A DNA stretch of 64,000 nt from Camellia lanceoleosa (Eukaryota > Streptophyta > Magnoliopsida > Ericales > Theaceae), in NCBI GenBank assembly GCA_025200525.1, contig CM045759.1:4836001-4900000 (forward strand), given 5' to 3'. This document shows positions 47,774 to 61,669 of this stretch, piece by piece; position 1 is the first letter of the stretch, and each line of letters starts with the position of its first letter. The translations under genes were made by a program, and so were the position numbers. The notes below the pieces were generated by a model that was not told the DNA's origin, made no database searches, and saw only the letters and a program-made list of their open reading frames with translations.

Positions 47774-48488
47774 GATCTCTTCCGAATTCTACGTCATATG
47801 TTCGCCTCGGCAAAGAAGAAGACATTGGTTTCCGAATTGACCTGAATCCTCGAATCAAAAACAAACAAGATTTCAAATTTCAAAGCAGATCACACACGGA
47901 TGTAGTCGAACAACTGCAATCTACTACTGAACACTGTTCCCCGAAATCACTATTCAAAACTGAACTGATACTCGCAGACACAACTGATTCTCAACAACAC
48001 TGATACCGGTGTCCTCAGGTCAGATACCCAAACTTGCAAACTGATATACGCGTTCCCTGCAGAGATACACTCTAAAAGCACATAACAGGTAAAAGAGAGC
48101 CAATACACCCCTATGTTGGGGTAGGGTTTCCCAGTCCTATTTTGTCAGGGACTAGGGTTTCACTACGTACACAGCGGTTTCAAACATCCTATATCGGGTA
48201 AGCAACCTGTCTTAGTTTCGAATGGTCACTATGGATCCGAATATGCACTAGGTCGAATGGTCAAAAAGGGTGCCCCGGTAAAACCGGGGTTTGTGTTCCC
48301 ATACTGGCAGAGCCCGCAACCGATCAGCCTTATGGACATGCCTTGACAAGACAAGCCTCCAGCAAACCGCTCAGGAATAGCAGATGGCCAACACGGTGTC
48401 CTAGGCGCACCAATGCACATGCAATGCAAAGAAACACATAAGTGTAGTCAAAACAGGATATCACGAGTTTGAGTCAAGCACTTTAAAC
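47774..48488. other. gag leader region, unit 1
   Basis: Between PBS and gag. No coding similarity. It contains a stretch with 'gtagggtttcccagtcctat' and 'gactagggtttcactacg' and corresponds to 62645-63367. Confidence 0.6.
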
Positions 48489-48506
48489 TCCCCAGCAGAG
48501 TCGCCA
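48489..48506 (-). promoter_or_regulatory. Candidate tRNA primer-binding site, unit 1
   Basis: Minus strand TGGCGACTCTGCTGGGGA starts five bases (GTTTC) after the 5' LTR end. It begins with TGG, as required to pair with a tRNA CCA end. It resembles the tRNA-Arg-type site I recall for Ogre/Tat elements, but the tRNA identity is from memory. Confidence 0.65.
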
Positions 48507-51245
48507 GAAACTGTAACAAGCCCGCGGGGGACCTCGCGCTACAGTTCGGACTCCCTTTCGTGTGTTGCGGTTCTAAATCTTGAACCAAAGAGTCCAACTC
48601 TGGCAAATCGTTTTGAAGAAAAACAGATTTTAAAAAAGTAGTGCCAAACATGGACTGCTTTGCCAGATTACAGAGTCGCCACCTAAATATTTGAAAATGG
48701 GAAATTTAGGAAACCCTGACTCGGTGCCGAAGGCCACGTGTCCGTCATCACCAAAGTAGTCTTGGCTCGGGAACTTGGGTACGATCGGGGAAGGTCAGCT
48801 ATGAGCACCCCCTTTCGCCCGGTTCGAAGACCGGCCTCTACTAACCGTGATATCCGTTTTTGAAAACGTTATGTGTTCTTATTCCAATTATTAACCTAGA
48901 ATTACTATGTTATACGCGCAGCAAACAAGTATAGACTAGATTGCCTAATTTGGAAATAAACATTGCATATCCGTTTGTTTTGAAAAAGGTTTGCTACTCG
49001 CAAGTAGGCTAAAACGCGGATTTCAATGAGTTTTCCAACTCAAGCAACCCAACCTTCACCCACAGGCATTCAAACAGTTTATTTCATATAAGCATTTAGC
49101 CACATGGTAAGCATACTGTCATGGCAACATCCACACGTATGCGATATGCTAAAGCGTAAAATACTTACATCGTACTCCGTGCCAAAACAAGAAACTAGTT
49201 AGCAGACATGCATGTCCCTAGGTCATGTTTAAGTGGCTAATGCAACACAGGCAAAGATGCAATTTAGAGTAGGCTCGGCTAACCCTAAAGATGGCATGTG
49301 AAATGCACTTTATTCGATGCACGTATTCAATTTGGAATTGAAAATACAATGCAGTTTGTATGATGTACCGAGCCCGATGCATGTCAACAAATGCATGGAT
49401 GCACGCATGTATAGCATAAGGCATGCTAAAATAAACGTGCCCTAATACTAACCATTAAAAGCAGGTAAGTAAAAAGGAAGAAAGAAGTGGGGGTTGGAAG
49501 ACATACACACCACTCACCCACACTTATTACAAATACGCCCTCGCTTGGAGGGACCAAAAGAATAATACAGATTAATTAACTACGCAAGCTAATTAAATAT
49601 TACAAATTAATTAAATTAACAAAATAATTAATCTAAGAAAAACAGTAAACCGCCTCGGGCCGAGGGCTCAATGCACGCGTGCTCGGATTCCGCTCGGAAT
49701 TGCACTGCCATGTCTACCTTGCCTCTGTTTTCCCTGCTTTTGCTCCTCTGGAAACTGCCAAAATCTCAGAACCACTTCTCAAGGCACTGAGGGGTATCAC
49801 CGGCTGAGGGGAAACACCACCGGCGAAAGTATGAGGTCACCGGCACAAGATTCTTCCATCGGCTATAAGTTGACTGCCGGTCGGCACTAAATACTGCCGA
49901 CTGGCACTGAATGTCTGCAGAACCTGCAACTCACAACAGCAGAGGGCAAAAACTTGCATGGCAATGTAATTCCAACGATGTATGCACTAATCATGCCCCT
50001 TATCATATTTGTGACTCAAAGGGACATGTGCCTTGATTCTCGGGCCACCAATCACGCATTTCCATGCATGATGGCCCAAGGAACCAAATGTGCACTTTCA
50101 ATTTCAAATGCATGCAAACCATATAAACAAACAAGGGCGCCGAACCTCTATCATGTTTATCTCAAGAGGCCTAGCATGCACATGAATGCAATGAAATCCT
50201 AAGCATGTTGGCTAGCATGCAATATGGACAATGCAAGGCGCTTATGTAAGCATACAAGCAAACATGTAAGGCAAGCATGCAAACCAAATAAAAGGTGGAC
50301 TTAAACATGATCTAGGCAACTCTAACTAGGCCTAAAATCAGTAGCCAAAATGCTAAGTATGAGAGCTAAACACACATGCACATGTACACATGTTAAGGCA
50401 CACAACTTAGGTATTAAATAAACCACTCTCAAGCACACTTGAAAGGAGATAACATGGATGATTAGCATGCAACATGAGCTCTAAAATCATGTCAAAGTGT
50501 GGTGCTAAACCAACTCAAGATAGACCAAACAAAGCATGCAAATGGTCCAAGATTTAAAGCAAGCCAATGAGGCATTAAACTATACTTATGCAAGACAATT
50601 ATGGCATGCATTAAACAACTAAAAACAGGTTTTTAGCATGTTAAAACAAAGCCAAAAGGCTACTTAGATGGCATCTAAGAGGCTTGAAACCAAAGGCGTG
50701 CACAATGACCAAAACATGGAGCATTCAATACATGCTTTTAAAGCATTAAAGAGGCAACTAAGGTAAGCATACAAGCACACCAAAGGGACTGAAATGACAT
50801 GTTGGGTGATTCCAAACCACCAAAATGAGGTAAACAACACATGCTACATATGCATGCTCAAAGGCTAGCAAGCTTAAAATGCAAAAGGGGCTATATAATG
50901 CATGCCAAGATCAACCCAAATGACTATGGACAGAGCTAAAACATGTCGAAATAAGCACAAAACATTCATAAGTCTAAGCCTAAAACATGCTCAAATAAAG
51001 GCAAACAACCTAAGGTATGTTAAGGCAATACAAGGCATTACATGGCAACTATGCTAAGCATGCATAAGGGACCAAAACCAACACATAGCAATGTTAAATC
51101 ATGATATCCTAAGCATGAATAACAGTCCATACATGCTCAACACACACTCAATCACAATGCTCCCTCAAGAGGCAAAACTTGCCCTTTTCAAGGACATCAA
51201 GGAGAGGGAGGGTGACCCCCTCCTTCTTAGGACTTTAAGGCATCA

Positions 51246-51285
51246 TCTTCACCATTGAAATCCCTCAAGATTTCAGTGGTGAAGA
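51246..51285. other. LTR hairpin, LTR 2
   Basis: Left arm TCTTCACCATTGAAATC and right arm GATTTCAGTGGTGAAGA pair with one mismatch around loop cctcaa. Confidence 0.75.
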
Positions 51286-51792
51286 GACCCCAACACCAAA
51301 ATCCCAGATCTCTAAAAAATAGCACCAAAATGAGCCCTTTTCAAGGCCTAAGGGTGGTCAAACCTCCCCAAACCTCAAAACACTCTTAATAAACTATCAA
51401 GAGGACTAAAAAATAGAACTTTTTTGTATTAAACACCAAGCACAAAAGTAGTTCAAAGATAGGTAAAAAAAGGATGCAAGAATGGGGTAAATAAAGCAAG
51501 TTTCTTACCCTTGAAGACCACCTTCACAAGTGTTGATGTTGTTGCTTCCTTGGGCTCAAATCCAACCAAGAACACCAAGAACAACCTCTTGGAACCTCAG
51601 AAACCAAGGAAAGGTGAAACACTAGGCGTTGATGTGTAATAGTAAGTCACAAACACCTAGTGTACAAATAAGAGGGAAGGAGAGAGATAGGATAGATACA
51701 AAACTTCTAACCTAGAACCAGAGCTTCTTCTCTGTCTTTCTCTCTAAAATGTCTAATTTTTGCTAACCCTTGAGCCAAGAGGAGGAAGCCTT

Positions 51793-51800
51793 CTCTTATA
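51793..51800 (-). promoter_or_regulatory. Candidate U3 TATA box, LTR 2
   Basis: Minus strand TATAAGAG at the same relative position as in LTR 1. It would start the transcript of the left unit, leaving most of the 3.7-kb LTR as R and U5. Confidence 0.5.
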
Positions 51801-52266
51801 GGCAACCAAAGCTTACAAGCTAAGCAAATCAAAGGCTCATCCCTCCATACACGTGTATGGAGGGGAAACAAATGCTATACAGCTGCTTCAAAATATCTGA
51901 AAAAGCAATTGCACAGTAACCGGCCGGCAAAGAATGTCATTTTGACAAAATTTAGTGCCGACCGACACAAAAGAGTGCCGACCGGCACAATATAGTGCCG
52001 ATGGCAACATCAACCAGCCGGTGGCCTCTAGCCACTACCGGTGGTGTGTGGGAATGCCTCAAAAGGCATTCCCTGCCCCTCCAAGGCAAGGCACAAGTGT
52101 TTGGTTCAAAACCAGACACAAAGCAGTCAAGTTCGGAGATCTTGAGGCAAGGCGCGTAGCCGAGAACTCCGGGAGCTCCAAACAAACACAAACATGGATA
52201 ATCACCGAGTGTTCGAGCGGTGACGTCCAAGTCTTGAGGACGGTCAAAAATGGGGTGTCTACAGTT

Positions 52267-52276
52267 GCCCCTCTTT
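52267..52276 (-). promoter_or_regulatory. Candidate polypurine tract, unit 2
   Basis: Same AAAGAGGGGC sequence and spacing next to LTR 2 as in unit 1. Confidence 0.65.
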
Positions 52277-53880
52277 GACAGAACTCGAAAGTCATAACAA
52301 TGACGAGAGTGAATGTCAAAGCCCAGAGACGACCCATTTTTTACCAGGCCGAAGACTTAGACAAACATGCAAGACAAGCAAGATATGCGCCCGAAGGCAG
52401 GGGCAAAATGCAAGACGATGCAAGAAGCCGAGCATAACTTATGATCACGCAAAGGAAGCTGTAATGAAGCACGCATGCAACAGTTATAAGCTAGCATACG
52501 CCAATCTACACTACAAGGCAGAAAGGATGTAAGAGAATTATGCAATTCTCAAAACGTCTCACGCGGAGGATACAATACCTATGCGGCTCGTCCGGTTGCA
52601 CCGGCCTCAAATGAGTCGTGCATACAATATCGTGCCTGCAAAGAAAGCAAACTTAACAGGTACAATATTGTCAGCAATATGCATGATAATGCAGTGATGA
52701 ATGCAAGATGATATGCAATATATACAAAATGATGTATGAACAATGCAAATGATAATGCAATGCAGTTGAAACAATGCAAACTACATGCAAAGCAATGGAA
52801 TCATGATCCAATCACGAGCGATTCGAAACCACACAAATGTCAAGTAGGTTGATGGAAGTAACGAGTCCGTCTACCATAGAACGATGTCTGAACTATGAGT
52901 GATGTAGACGAACACAAGAACAAGTATTGGGTGGATTGACATAAGTGGGGTGATGACCCGCTGAGGAAAGAACAATGATCCTAATGCCGGATGCAACAAT
53001 TATACTACAACGTAATATCTACAATGGATATGGCGTGTAGCCAAACCGTATTTTGCCTAGGAAAGGCATGCACACATACAAACCATGTCTAACACAGAAA
53101 AGGTGCCGCAACCTCAAACCAACATACCAGCGTGGAGTAGGCGCGATGCGCATGCAGAACTGTGCTTTGACGTGAAAAGTAAGCGAACATACCAGACCAA
53201 GCTCAACAAGGAAAGGCGCAAGCCATGGATGGAAGATGATGCAGTGGATGCATGCAACTACAATGCAATATATACAATATGCAATGGAATGGATATTTAC
53301 AAAGGATGCATGACATATGCACTATACTACAATGAAATGCATGACAAATGCATGTGTTTTTTTTTTGAATTTTTGAAATGCATGATACGTGCAGTATCTA
53401 CAAATGATGCATGACAATGCACTATGATGCAACGACCATGATTGCAGATTATCCTATATTACCAATGATATACTAGGTTGGTTCAAGATCCGCATTGAGG
53501 CGTAAACATGCCGCCTCAACCTATGGGGCTTCCATACAGATTTCAAGCCGAGGGTACACCCCCTGGGTATTTAAACCAGACTTTAGTCTCGGAAATCCCG
53601 AACCTTTGTGTTCTAGGCATAAGCCGTTCGAACTCTAGTTTTCACCGTCCCCATGGGTCTTCTAGGAACTCACCACAAACACAGACTGGTGGCTTTACCT
53701 GACCACCGAAAGTCATTCGGGCACGACAAACACCAAAGGAATTGCACCTTCGGAGGATTTAAGGTCTCCTAGACCGTGATGCACAGAACAATGCGATGTG
53801 CAAAAAAGTGCAATTGAATGCATGTAAAATGCAATGAGATGCGCACCTTAATGCACCGAAGGTCTTGCACCTCCCGAGGA
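52277..53880. other. Non-coding 3' spacer of unit 2
   Basis: Near-identical counterpart of 37459-39068. At about 53447-53470 it lacks a short piece ('cagggcg' region) present in unit 1. No coding similarity. Confidence 0.6.
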
Positions 53881-53881
53881 T

Positions 53882-53977
53882 TTAAGGTCTCCTAGACCGT
53901 GCGTGTTTAAGGTCTCGCCAGACCACGCGTGTTTAAGGTCTCGTCAGACCGCGCGTGTTTAAGGTCTCGCCAGACCG
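53882..53977. repeat. 26-bp tandem repeat with internal palindrome, unit 2
   Basis: Four copies of the GGTCT...AGACC unit, the first diverged to 'ggtctcctagaccgtgcg'. Confidence 0.88.
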
Positions 53978-54036
53978 GGCGAAAAACAATGAGGTGCGCA
54001 AAATAGCGCGACGAAATGCGAAATGAGATGCAAGAT

Positions 54037-54513
54037 GAGGCACGCATACCTCATGGATGCAAAATGCAAAACGAAATGCAAATGGAGTGCAAAGTGAGGC
54101 ACGCATACCTCAAGATGCAAAACTGAAATGGACATGAGGCACGCATACCTCACTAGACGGAAAATAAAATACAAAACGAAGCACGCGTACCTCGAGATGC
54201 AATGAAATGCAAAATGAGGCACGCATTCCTCGAGATGCGATGAAATGCAAAATGAGGCACGTATACCTCGAGACGCAATGAAATGCAAAATGAAGCACAC
54301 ATACCTCGAGACGCAATGAAACGCAAAATGAGGCACGCGTACCTCGAGATGCGATGAAATTCAAAATGAGGCACGCATACCTCAAGATGCGATGAAATGC
54401 AAAATGAGGCACGCATACCTCGAGATGCGATGAAATTCAAAATGAGGCACGCATACCTCAAGATGCGATGAAATGCAAAATGAGGCACGCATACCTCAAG
54501 ATGCGATGAAATA
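54037..54513. repeat. 38-bp tandem repeat array, about 12 units, unit 2
   Basis: Same unit as 39226-39741, but one unit fewer and with a different order of variants (for example 'gcattcctcgag', 'gcacacatacctcgag'). The array has changed since the two retroelement copies separated. Confidence 0.9.
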
Positions 54514-54881
54514 CAAGTGTGACACGCATGCCACACGAAAATGCAGAACGGGGCAAGTCGCAAGGGACGTGTGAGACGGTGCGATGCAACGCACCAGACA
54601 ATGTGGTGGATGCGTGCAACGCACACGGGGCAACTTTTGAATCTTGTAAAAGACAAAAGGATACAAAAGGATACAATCTTTGCTTGAATCTGAGTGCCAC
54701 GCACAGAAGACACGGTCCGAGGTCAAAACGGAGGCCGGTTGAGCATCGGAAATACACTTTCTTGCACTTTCTTGAGCTATGAAGACCAGATACCACTCAC
54801 ATGGCCTAAACAAGGCTGTGGGAACATCACCGGCTGGACTAGGTGGCCACCGGCTGGCCACCGGTTGCAAAATAACTCCAC

Positions 54882-54899
54882 CGGCACAATATTGTGCCG
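54882..54899. other. Perfect 18-bp palindrome CGGCACAATATTGTGCCG, unit 2
   Basis: Identical to 40098-40115 and in the same position relative to the PMD gene. Confidence 0.9.
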
Positions 54900-55333
54900 A
54901 CCGGCACAAAATAGTACCGACCGGCCAAAAATTGCTGATCGGGGGCAGTTTTGACAATTTGCCTCGGGTTTTTATAAAAAATAGGGTTTCTAACCCTATT
55001 TCTTCACCTCCCCACCGCCGAAAACTCTTGCCCTCTCTCTCTAGAGCATTTTCTCTTCCTTTTTTCTTTGTTTTCTTTGCGTTTTACGTCCGTTTCGTCG
55101 TCGGATTCGCGATTTTCTTCGCGTTTTGGACATTTTCCACCGATTGAAATTCCGTTTCGGAGCATCCTTTGCCATTTCCACTTTTTTGGGACTTGTTCCC
55201 CTCGATTTCCTCTTCATTTCCGTGCCTTTCCATCTTCCGGCCTTCCCGGTCATTTTCGGCCCGCTCGGGGTTGACTTTTTCGGTTGACTTTCCGCATTCC
55301 GGCTTTTCCGGCCATTTTCTCACCACCATTGTC

Positions 55334-58300
55334 ATGGCTGACGACATTCCACCCATCGGGACTCCCCCGGATCACGAGATGGATCCCAGGGTCGAGCTCC
55401 TCCCATTGAGCGAGCGTCCTTTCGACCCGGCGACCTACCGCCCGGCGATCCACGTTCTACCTCCGGATGGTCTTCGCCATTTCCGCGGCTTTGACCGAGC
55501 GCTAGACCCGGAGCTTCTCTTGCGCGAGCCGACCTCTCACCTATCCTTCGGCGCTTCCGAGGTAACATTTTTTTCTCTGTTTTTACTTTTTGAAATGTAG
55601 AACTGTTAACTGCCACAGCTGAATCTGTTCTTTAACTGCTTAGCTCTGATATGCTGTAGACTGTAGTTGATCGCAATCATGTTTACAACTGATATCTGTT
55701 TGAGACGGGCACATGCACACACACTGCACTGGTCTCAATCACCCAAACACACGGCACACAACGTACTTCACTGCAAACCTACCGACACCCGGCTCTTATT
55801 TGAATCTAAAAACAATATTGTATGTTGTATTTAAACCGAACCACACAAAACACGCTGACGCATCAAATGTTGTAGTTCACCTACTAGCACACTGTAACCC
55901 GATATCTGCTTGGAATCTGAAAAACTTGCAAGCATGCTAGATTTGTATCGACTTTAATATGTTCCCTCAGAACTGTACATTTCATATTGCTTCGCAACTA
56001 TTTGTTTGAAAGCAGGGAGATTCCCATACCATCCGCGGGTTTGGGAATGTCATGGCTCGAGATTGGTATTTGGAGCATCCCGAGGCGGTTCGATGCATCG
56101 TGGACGAGGCGGGCTTTGGTTGCTTCTGCAAGGGTCTGACTCGGCTTACTGCCTGCAGGCCTCTTCTAGCCGCCCTGGCAGAGAGGTGGTGGGACACCAC
56201 CGATTCGTTCCACCTATCCGCGGTGGGAGACATGACGATGACCCCTTACGATTTCTCGGTGCTCACTGGCATCGGGGTAAGGGGTGATCCGATCCCCTTC
56301 GACACCGACATGGACGAGTGGACCGCCGCTCAGATCTATTTGCTTGGCGAGGCGCCACCTCTTGCTCGTCCAGGCTTTGTTCGCTACTCCTGGTTCGAGG
56401 TGCAGTTCAGAGTGTAGCCTGTGTTGGTGGCGGCGGCTCCGATGACCGATGCGGCCGTAGAGCAGTACGCGCGCAGCTTTTTGATGTTTTTGCTAGGGAC
56501 GACCCTCTTCACGACCAGTAAAACAAAGGTGCTCTCGCCTTCTCAACAAGACCGGTGGATGTGCGGGACATCTTGCGTTTCAATTGGGGTGGTGCGGCTC
56601 TGGCCACCCTCTATGGCTATATGAGCTCAGTCTCCCGCGGCAGCGGACAGTTGCTTGGGGGTTACTGGCGTGCTTGGGAGGTACATTTCCTTTCCCGCTT
56701 CACATTGCTCAGACTTCAGACATCAAGACACGCCGTAGTCTGCTTTTACAGACTATATACTACACACACGGCACACATAATCGCTCACACGGTACACTCT
56801 GCTCAATACACTGCACAACACACGGCTCTCTTATTTCTGCTTTATTCTGTATCCTGCTTTATCTGATAAATGTTCTGACATCTATCTTGCAGTTGTGGGT
56901 TTACGCCTACTTCCCTAGGCTCGCTCCTGTACCTGATGCAGAGACCCCTCTAGTCGTCCCCTTCTCATGCCGCTTTGACGGGAGGTGCGCCCGGAGGCCG
57001 CGGGAGACATTCAGCTTCTTCCGCCGCTACTTTGACACTATCACTCCTGCCGAGGTATATTTTACTTGCAGTTCATTTAAGCTTCACTTTTCCACTGTAT
57101 ATTTGCAATACCAGTAGGTAACAAACTGTATTTCAATTTCAGATCACCTGGCAGCCGTGGGCTCCTCTGCCAACGATGGTGCGGGATTGGTTTGCCGGCG
57201 CCGTCGAGACCTCGCGTTACCGGATTTTGCTAGAGGGCCCGGTCTGTCGGGCTTGGTACCTGGGTAAGCGCTTCTTGCGTCAGACCTTAGGGTTACCTGA
57301 GCAGATAGTCCCGGTGCACCCTCCTGAGCATATGAGAGACACCGAGCGTTTCACCGCTGAGCAGATGGCGGACTACACCATCGGCTGGGAGGCAGACGGC
57401 TTTAGAGGCGAGGGCGATTACTCAGAGTACGTCCGGACCTTCATCATGCGGCCTCTGAGTAGTGGTCGCCGAGCTGAGAGAGAGAGAGACCTGCGGCGCC
57501 AGTGGCCGGAGCAGGAGTAGGAGGAGGAGCGCCGAGGAGGGCTCGAGTCCGCAGCAGGGGCGGAGTCTAGAGACGACGGGAGGCCAGTTGGCCCGCTCTA
57601 CCTGCTTCACTGTCTTTCCGGGGGTCGGATGGGGCGACCTATCAGATACCCTTTGCCCCTCCGCCGGCTGATCATGAGTTTGTCGGTATCCCCGACTTGC
57701 CTCCGGTATGTGTTATTCTTGATTGCATGCTTATTTCATTTTAGTTTATTTGATATTCCACGTAATATTGATGCATCCGATTCCCTTGCGGCGTCTCGAG
57801 TACACCCGGGTCATTGGAGATGAATGCCTCCATGGCGGGATCTTTGCGGCGGACCTTCGACTTCCTAGCCTTTACGGCCTTCCCAGTATGTCCTCTCTCA
57901 TAGCTTCAAATCATACACAAATCGCCGCATAACTGATGCACGATACAATATCGATACCCAACCTCATGGCACTTGATACATCAGATTCATACACCGCATT
58001 CTCGATCGATAAAAACTGCACGACATTCATAATAACTCATACAATGCGATTCTCGCCTTGTTTCAACTGCTCACGACATTCATACTCTGTACTCATACAC
58101 TGCATTATGCACTGATAAACTGCTCACGGCATTCATACTCTGTACTCATACACTGCATTCTGCACTGATAAACTGCTCACGACATTCATACTCTGTACTC
58201 TTACACTGCATTCTGCATTGATAAACTGCTCACGGCATTCATACTCTGTACTCATACACTGCATTCTGAACTGATAAACTGTTTCATACATACTGATGCA

Positions 58301-58606
58301 TTTGCCTTTCATATTTTTCAGCCTCCTTTCCCACTCCCTCCGGCGGGTGGCGTCGCTCCACCTGGACCTCCCATTTCTACTCGGGATGGCAGGATATTTC
58401 GCCGCACCAGAGAAGGGCGTACTTACACCGGGAGCAGCTCGCGGGCTCCAGTTCCAGACGACGAGTCTGAGGAGGAGGCGGAGGCATCCGAGGAGGAGGC
58501 CGGGGGCAGCTCGGGCTCGGGCTCAGACAGTGACACTTCCGGTGATGCTCCTGGACTTCTGCCCAGGAAGAGGGCGAGGACAGATCCCCCGGCGCGAGGC
58601 CATTGA
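55334..58606 (+). pseudogene. Plant mobile domain (PMD) protein gene, six exons, antisense in retroelement unit 2
   Basis: Same gene as 40549-43737. Exons: 55334-55561; 56016-56680; 56893-57054, here with a proper TTGCAG acceptor and an open 54-codon frame ('LWVYAYFPRLAPVPDAETPL'); 57143-57705 ('ITWQPWAPLPTMVRDWFAGA', 'GLPEQIVPVHPPEHMRDTER', open to a TAG near 57518); about 57791-57885, whose acceptor reads TTGCG; and 58322-58606 (acidic tail ending 'PRKRARTD'). Exon 2 has a TAG at 56415 where unit 1 reads CAG, and a shift near 56510. Both units share stops late in exon 4, so the end of that exon may be mis-modelled or genuinely broken. Expression would be opposite to the retroelement RNA. 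Confidence 0.82.
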
Positions 58607-61600
58607 TGATGCTGATGACCCAGACTTTTGCTGTTTCTTTTATTTCTTTTCTTGTACTTTTCTCTTTTGTTGGTAGATAGAGTACTTTGTACTGCCGCAG
58701 GCAGATTTTTGTTTTCCTCAAACTATGTACTTGAAAAAGATGATATGAAATGAAACAAACTTTTTGTCTGAAAAAGTGTTTCATCTGTACATATCTGCAT
58801 CTTTTATACTTTGCAATCAGATTGCCACATTACACCTCAAATGTAATTGAGATGGGCCTGTTGTCTGAAAACTGAGCACTCGCACTGTACTAATCAGATA
58901 ACCAACCAACTAAACAGCAAACACTCAGACAAATCACTGCTCAATTTGGATATACAGCCCATACTCTACTGGGGATTGACCAGCATATAGCCCATAACAC
59001 AGCATTCGATTCATTCTGCACACAGCAAACCCCGAACAAATAGCCCCAATCTGACAAGACGGATCGCAAAGTTGACACGGTTTGCAGTTTGAAGCACACT
59101 CGAATGTCCCAAATTTTCCCTTTCCTTCTCTTGCTCTGCACGAATGTAGAGAATGGCACAGCATTCTGAGCACAAGTGATTACTTTTTGGAAAATGATGG
59201 GTTTTCAACCGGGGTATCGAGCCTACCACAGAACGCGACAAGACAGACTCAAACAAAGAAACAAAAGGCACACGACCTGACATAATGAGACATACTCGGA
59301 AAAGACTCAAAGCCAAAATCAAGGTTGAGAAATCAAAAGACATGACAACCAGACATGTTTACAAAAAGACCTCAGATCTTGAGAAGCCAGTTCCTCCGGG
59401 TATTATTTCCCACCCTTTCTGATTTGTGATACTCGCATCGCTCGGCCCTCAAGTTCGGTTTTTCTCTCAAAAACCCTTTTCTTCACTTTTCTCTCAACTT
59501 ACACCTCTCTGTTCTTTATTCTCTCATTTTTCATCCCTTCCCGGGGCGATTGACAGATGAATAGGAAGTCGCGGGTTCACGCCCAACACTGTTAGCTCAC
59601 GGCTATTCCTTCTGGTAGACAGGGTGCCTTGCTGGTGAGTGCGTTGATAACAAGGGGGGAAGACAGAAGGCCTGACTCGATTGTGCCCCTAGTTCGTCAC
59701 TTTGACCATTTTTTGTTTTCTAAAACAGTTTTGATCAAAAATGAGAGTTGGATTAACACACTTATTTGATTTTTGATTTAAAAATCATGCGAATCAGGCT
59801 GTGAGCACTGAAAATTCTCCTTTTTGGGTCCAAACATGGTCCAATTTTGAAAATGAAACAGTTTTCGAGAAAATAGTCAACTTCAGTAAAAATTTTCAAA
59901 AACTATTTTTGCAAACAATTAACGCTCAACGAGCGCGGAACTTACCCTCGAGATGCGCAACCTCGGATCGGAGGCAATGGAAAATTGCCCCTGGCTTACA
60001 GGGGGATAAGGCAACGGAAAGTTGCCCCTAGTTTGGACGGTAACTTAGGACGACTTATGGCAATGGATGGCAACGGAAAGTTGCCCCTTGTTTGGATTAT
60101 GCCGCGGCATGTTGTAAGCCAATCCTTGTTGATGACGATCGGATCCTCGGACGCGGAGGAGTCGAAGACGGTTTGAATCAATATATGGACACAGTCGCCT
60201 GGAAGGTGTTGGTGGTTTGGACTTCAAGATGAAGTTGGTCACGTAATTCCAGGTTGCTGCAATCAAGATATTGGATTCGGAGGAGGCAAAAAGTGATCAA
60301 AACCATGACATGGACTGAGACGCTATGGAAGCGTTGGGGGCTGGACTTCAAGATGAAGTTGCCTACGTATCCCAAACATGGGAATCAAGCCTTACGTAGT
60401 TCCGGTTAAGGTACACTCGGGTATTTTAACCTTCACTGTTTAGGCTCTAACTTTTGCCAAGGCGCCTGTTGCAGGTTTTCGACCTTGCGAGCTTTGTTCT
60501 TCTTTTTCCTTCTTTTTCATTTTCTTTTCTTTTGCATTTTTATTTTTATTTCTTTTGCTATATATTTTTTCTTTTCTCTTTTTTTTCTCTTTTTGCATTT
60601 TCTTTTCTTTTCTTTGCTCTAACTTTTGCCTGGGCCGCCCTTTCGGGTTTTCGGCCCAGCAAGCCTCTCAAAGGGTAAAAGGTGTAGCAAGCCCATGCCA
60701 AATGGTTTTGAGATTGAAGCCTCTCCGTATCCAGGAGAGCGACTGTTGTGTTGATTTGCAGGAAAAGTCCATCACGGTTGCTTCTCGAACTTTGCTTGGT
60801 GGGATCTGATCTCCCTGATCTGACTTTGATGCCTCTTGCTTGAGGGCTGCCTCGAAATGGGCCACACAGGTGTTTCATGGCACTGAATGCTTTGAACAGA
60901 TTCTGGTTTGCAACAGATAAATCGAATCTCGAGGCTGAGAGCGATCCTGGGCTGCACCATCTCAAGAGCGGTTCCACACAGGTCTTCGCAAGACTGCGCA
61001 AAATATTTTGTTTTTGAAAGTTTTTTTTTTTTAAGAAAGCGACAAATCCCTCATGTTGAAGATAGTGTGGAACTAGTCTGGCTCAGGCCAGGGTCCTTCT
61101 CAGTACTCACGCTGACAAGCAAGATTTCATTCATTAAAAGCTTAACATGCTTCTCTTTCTCTCAAAATGGTCAAAATTTTGCAAAACCTGAGGAATTCCT
61201 TCCTCTTTGTTTTTATCACTACAGTGTTTGGAAAGGGGTTTTATGAAAAGCTTAGGTCACAGCAACTATGTTCAAGGCACAAGAGAACAGGCGGTATGCA
61301 CTGTCGTTCCATTCACATCCTCCGGCACGGCTAACTCAAATAGCAACAAGTACAGAACGTGATAGCCATAGCTGTTTCATTCAGATTTGTTGGCATAACC
61401 GGCTCCTCAGCAGAAACAAACACAAAAAGCAAAAACAACTGTTTATAAGACAAAACGGTGTTTGAGGCGACAACCTCGAAATCACCTGGTATACTATACA
61501 AAAAGGACTGACTCAATACAGAGAGACAGACTCAAAAACAAAACAAAAGACTGGCTCGACACCCAAGTCAGGATTTACAAAACTAGCATTGGCAAGTGCT

Positions 61601-61669
61601 CAAAAATGCACGCCAAACGCCACATCCAAAAGTGTACCAAACACTGCCCGCAGGCGGTTCACCTTCTGA
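58607..61669. other. Non-coding middle of unit 2, where pol would be expected
   Basis: Counterpart of 43738-46804 with the same hairpin repeats (59973-60085), pyrimidine tract (about 60490-60621) and T run (61020-61032). No polymerase or integrase motif on either strand. Confidence 0.7.

Larger units (their letters stand above)
48512..52263 (-). mobile_element. LTR 2 (shared middle LTR, 3752 bp)
   Basis: Same ends as LTR 1 and nearly identical by eye, with substitutions every few dozen bases. Compared with LTR 1 it has an extra piece in the 51960 island ('accgacacaaaagagtgccg'). Its TATA candidate is at 51793-51800 and its hairpin at 51246-51285. Its two junctions, with gag-side and PPT-side internal sequence, are both intact. 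That is what a recombination-derived tandem array requires. Confidence 0.92.
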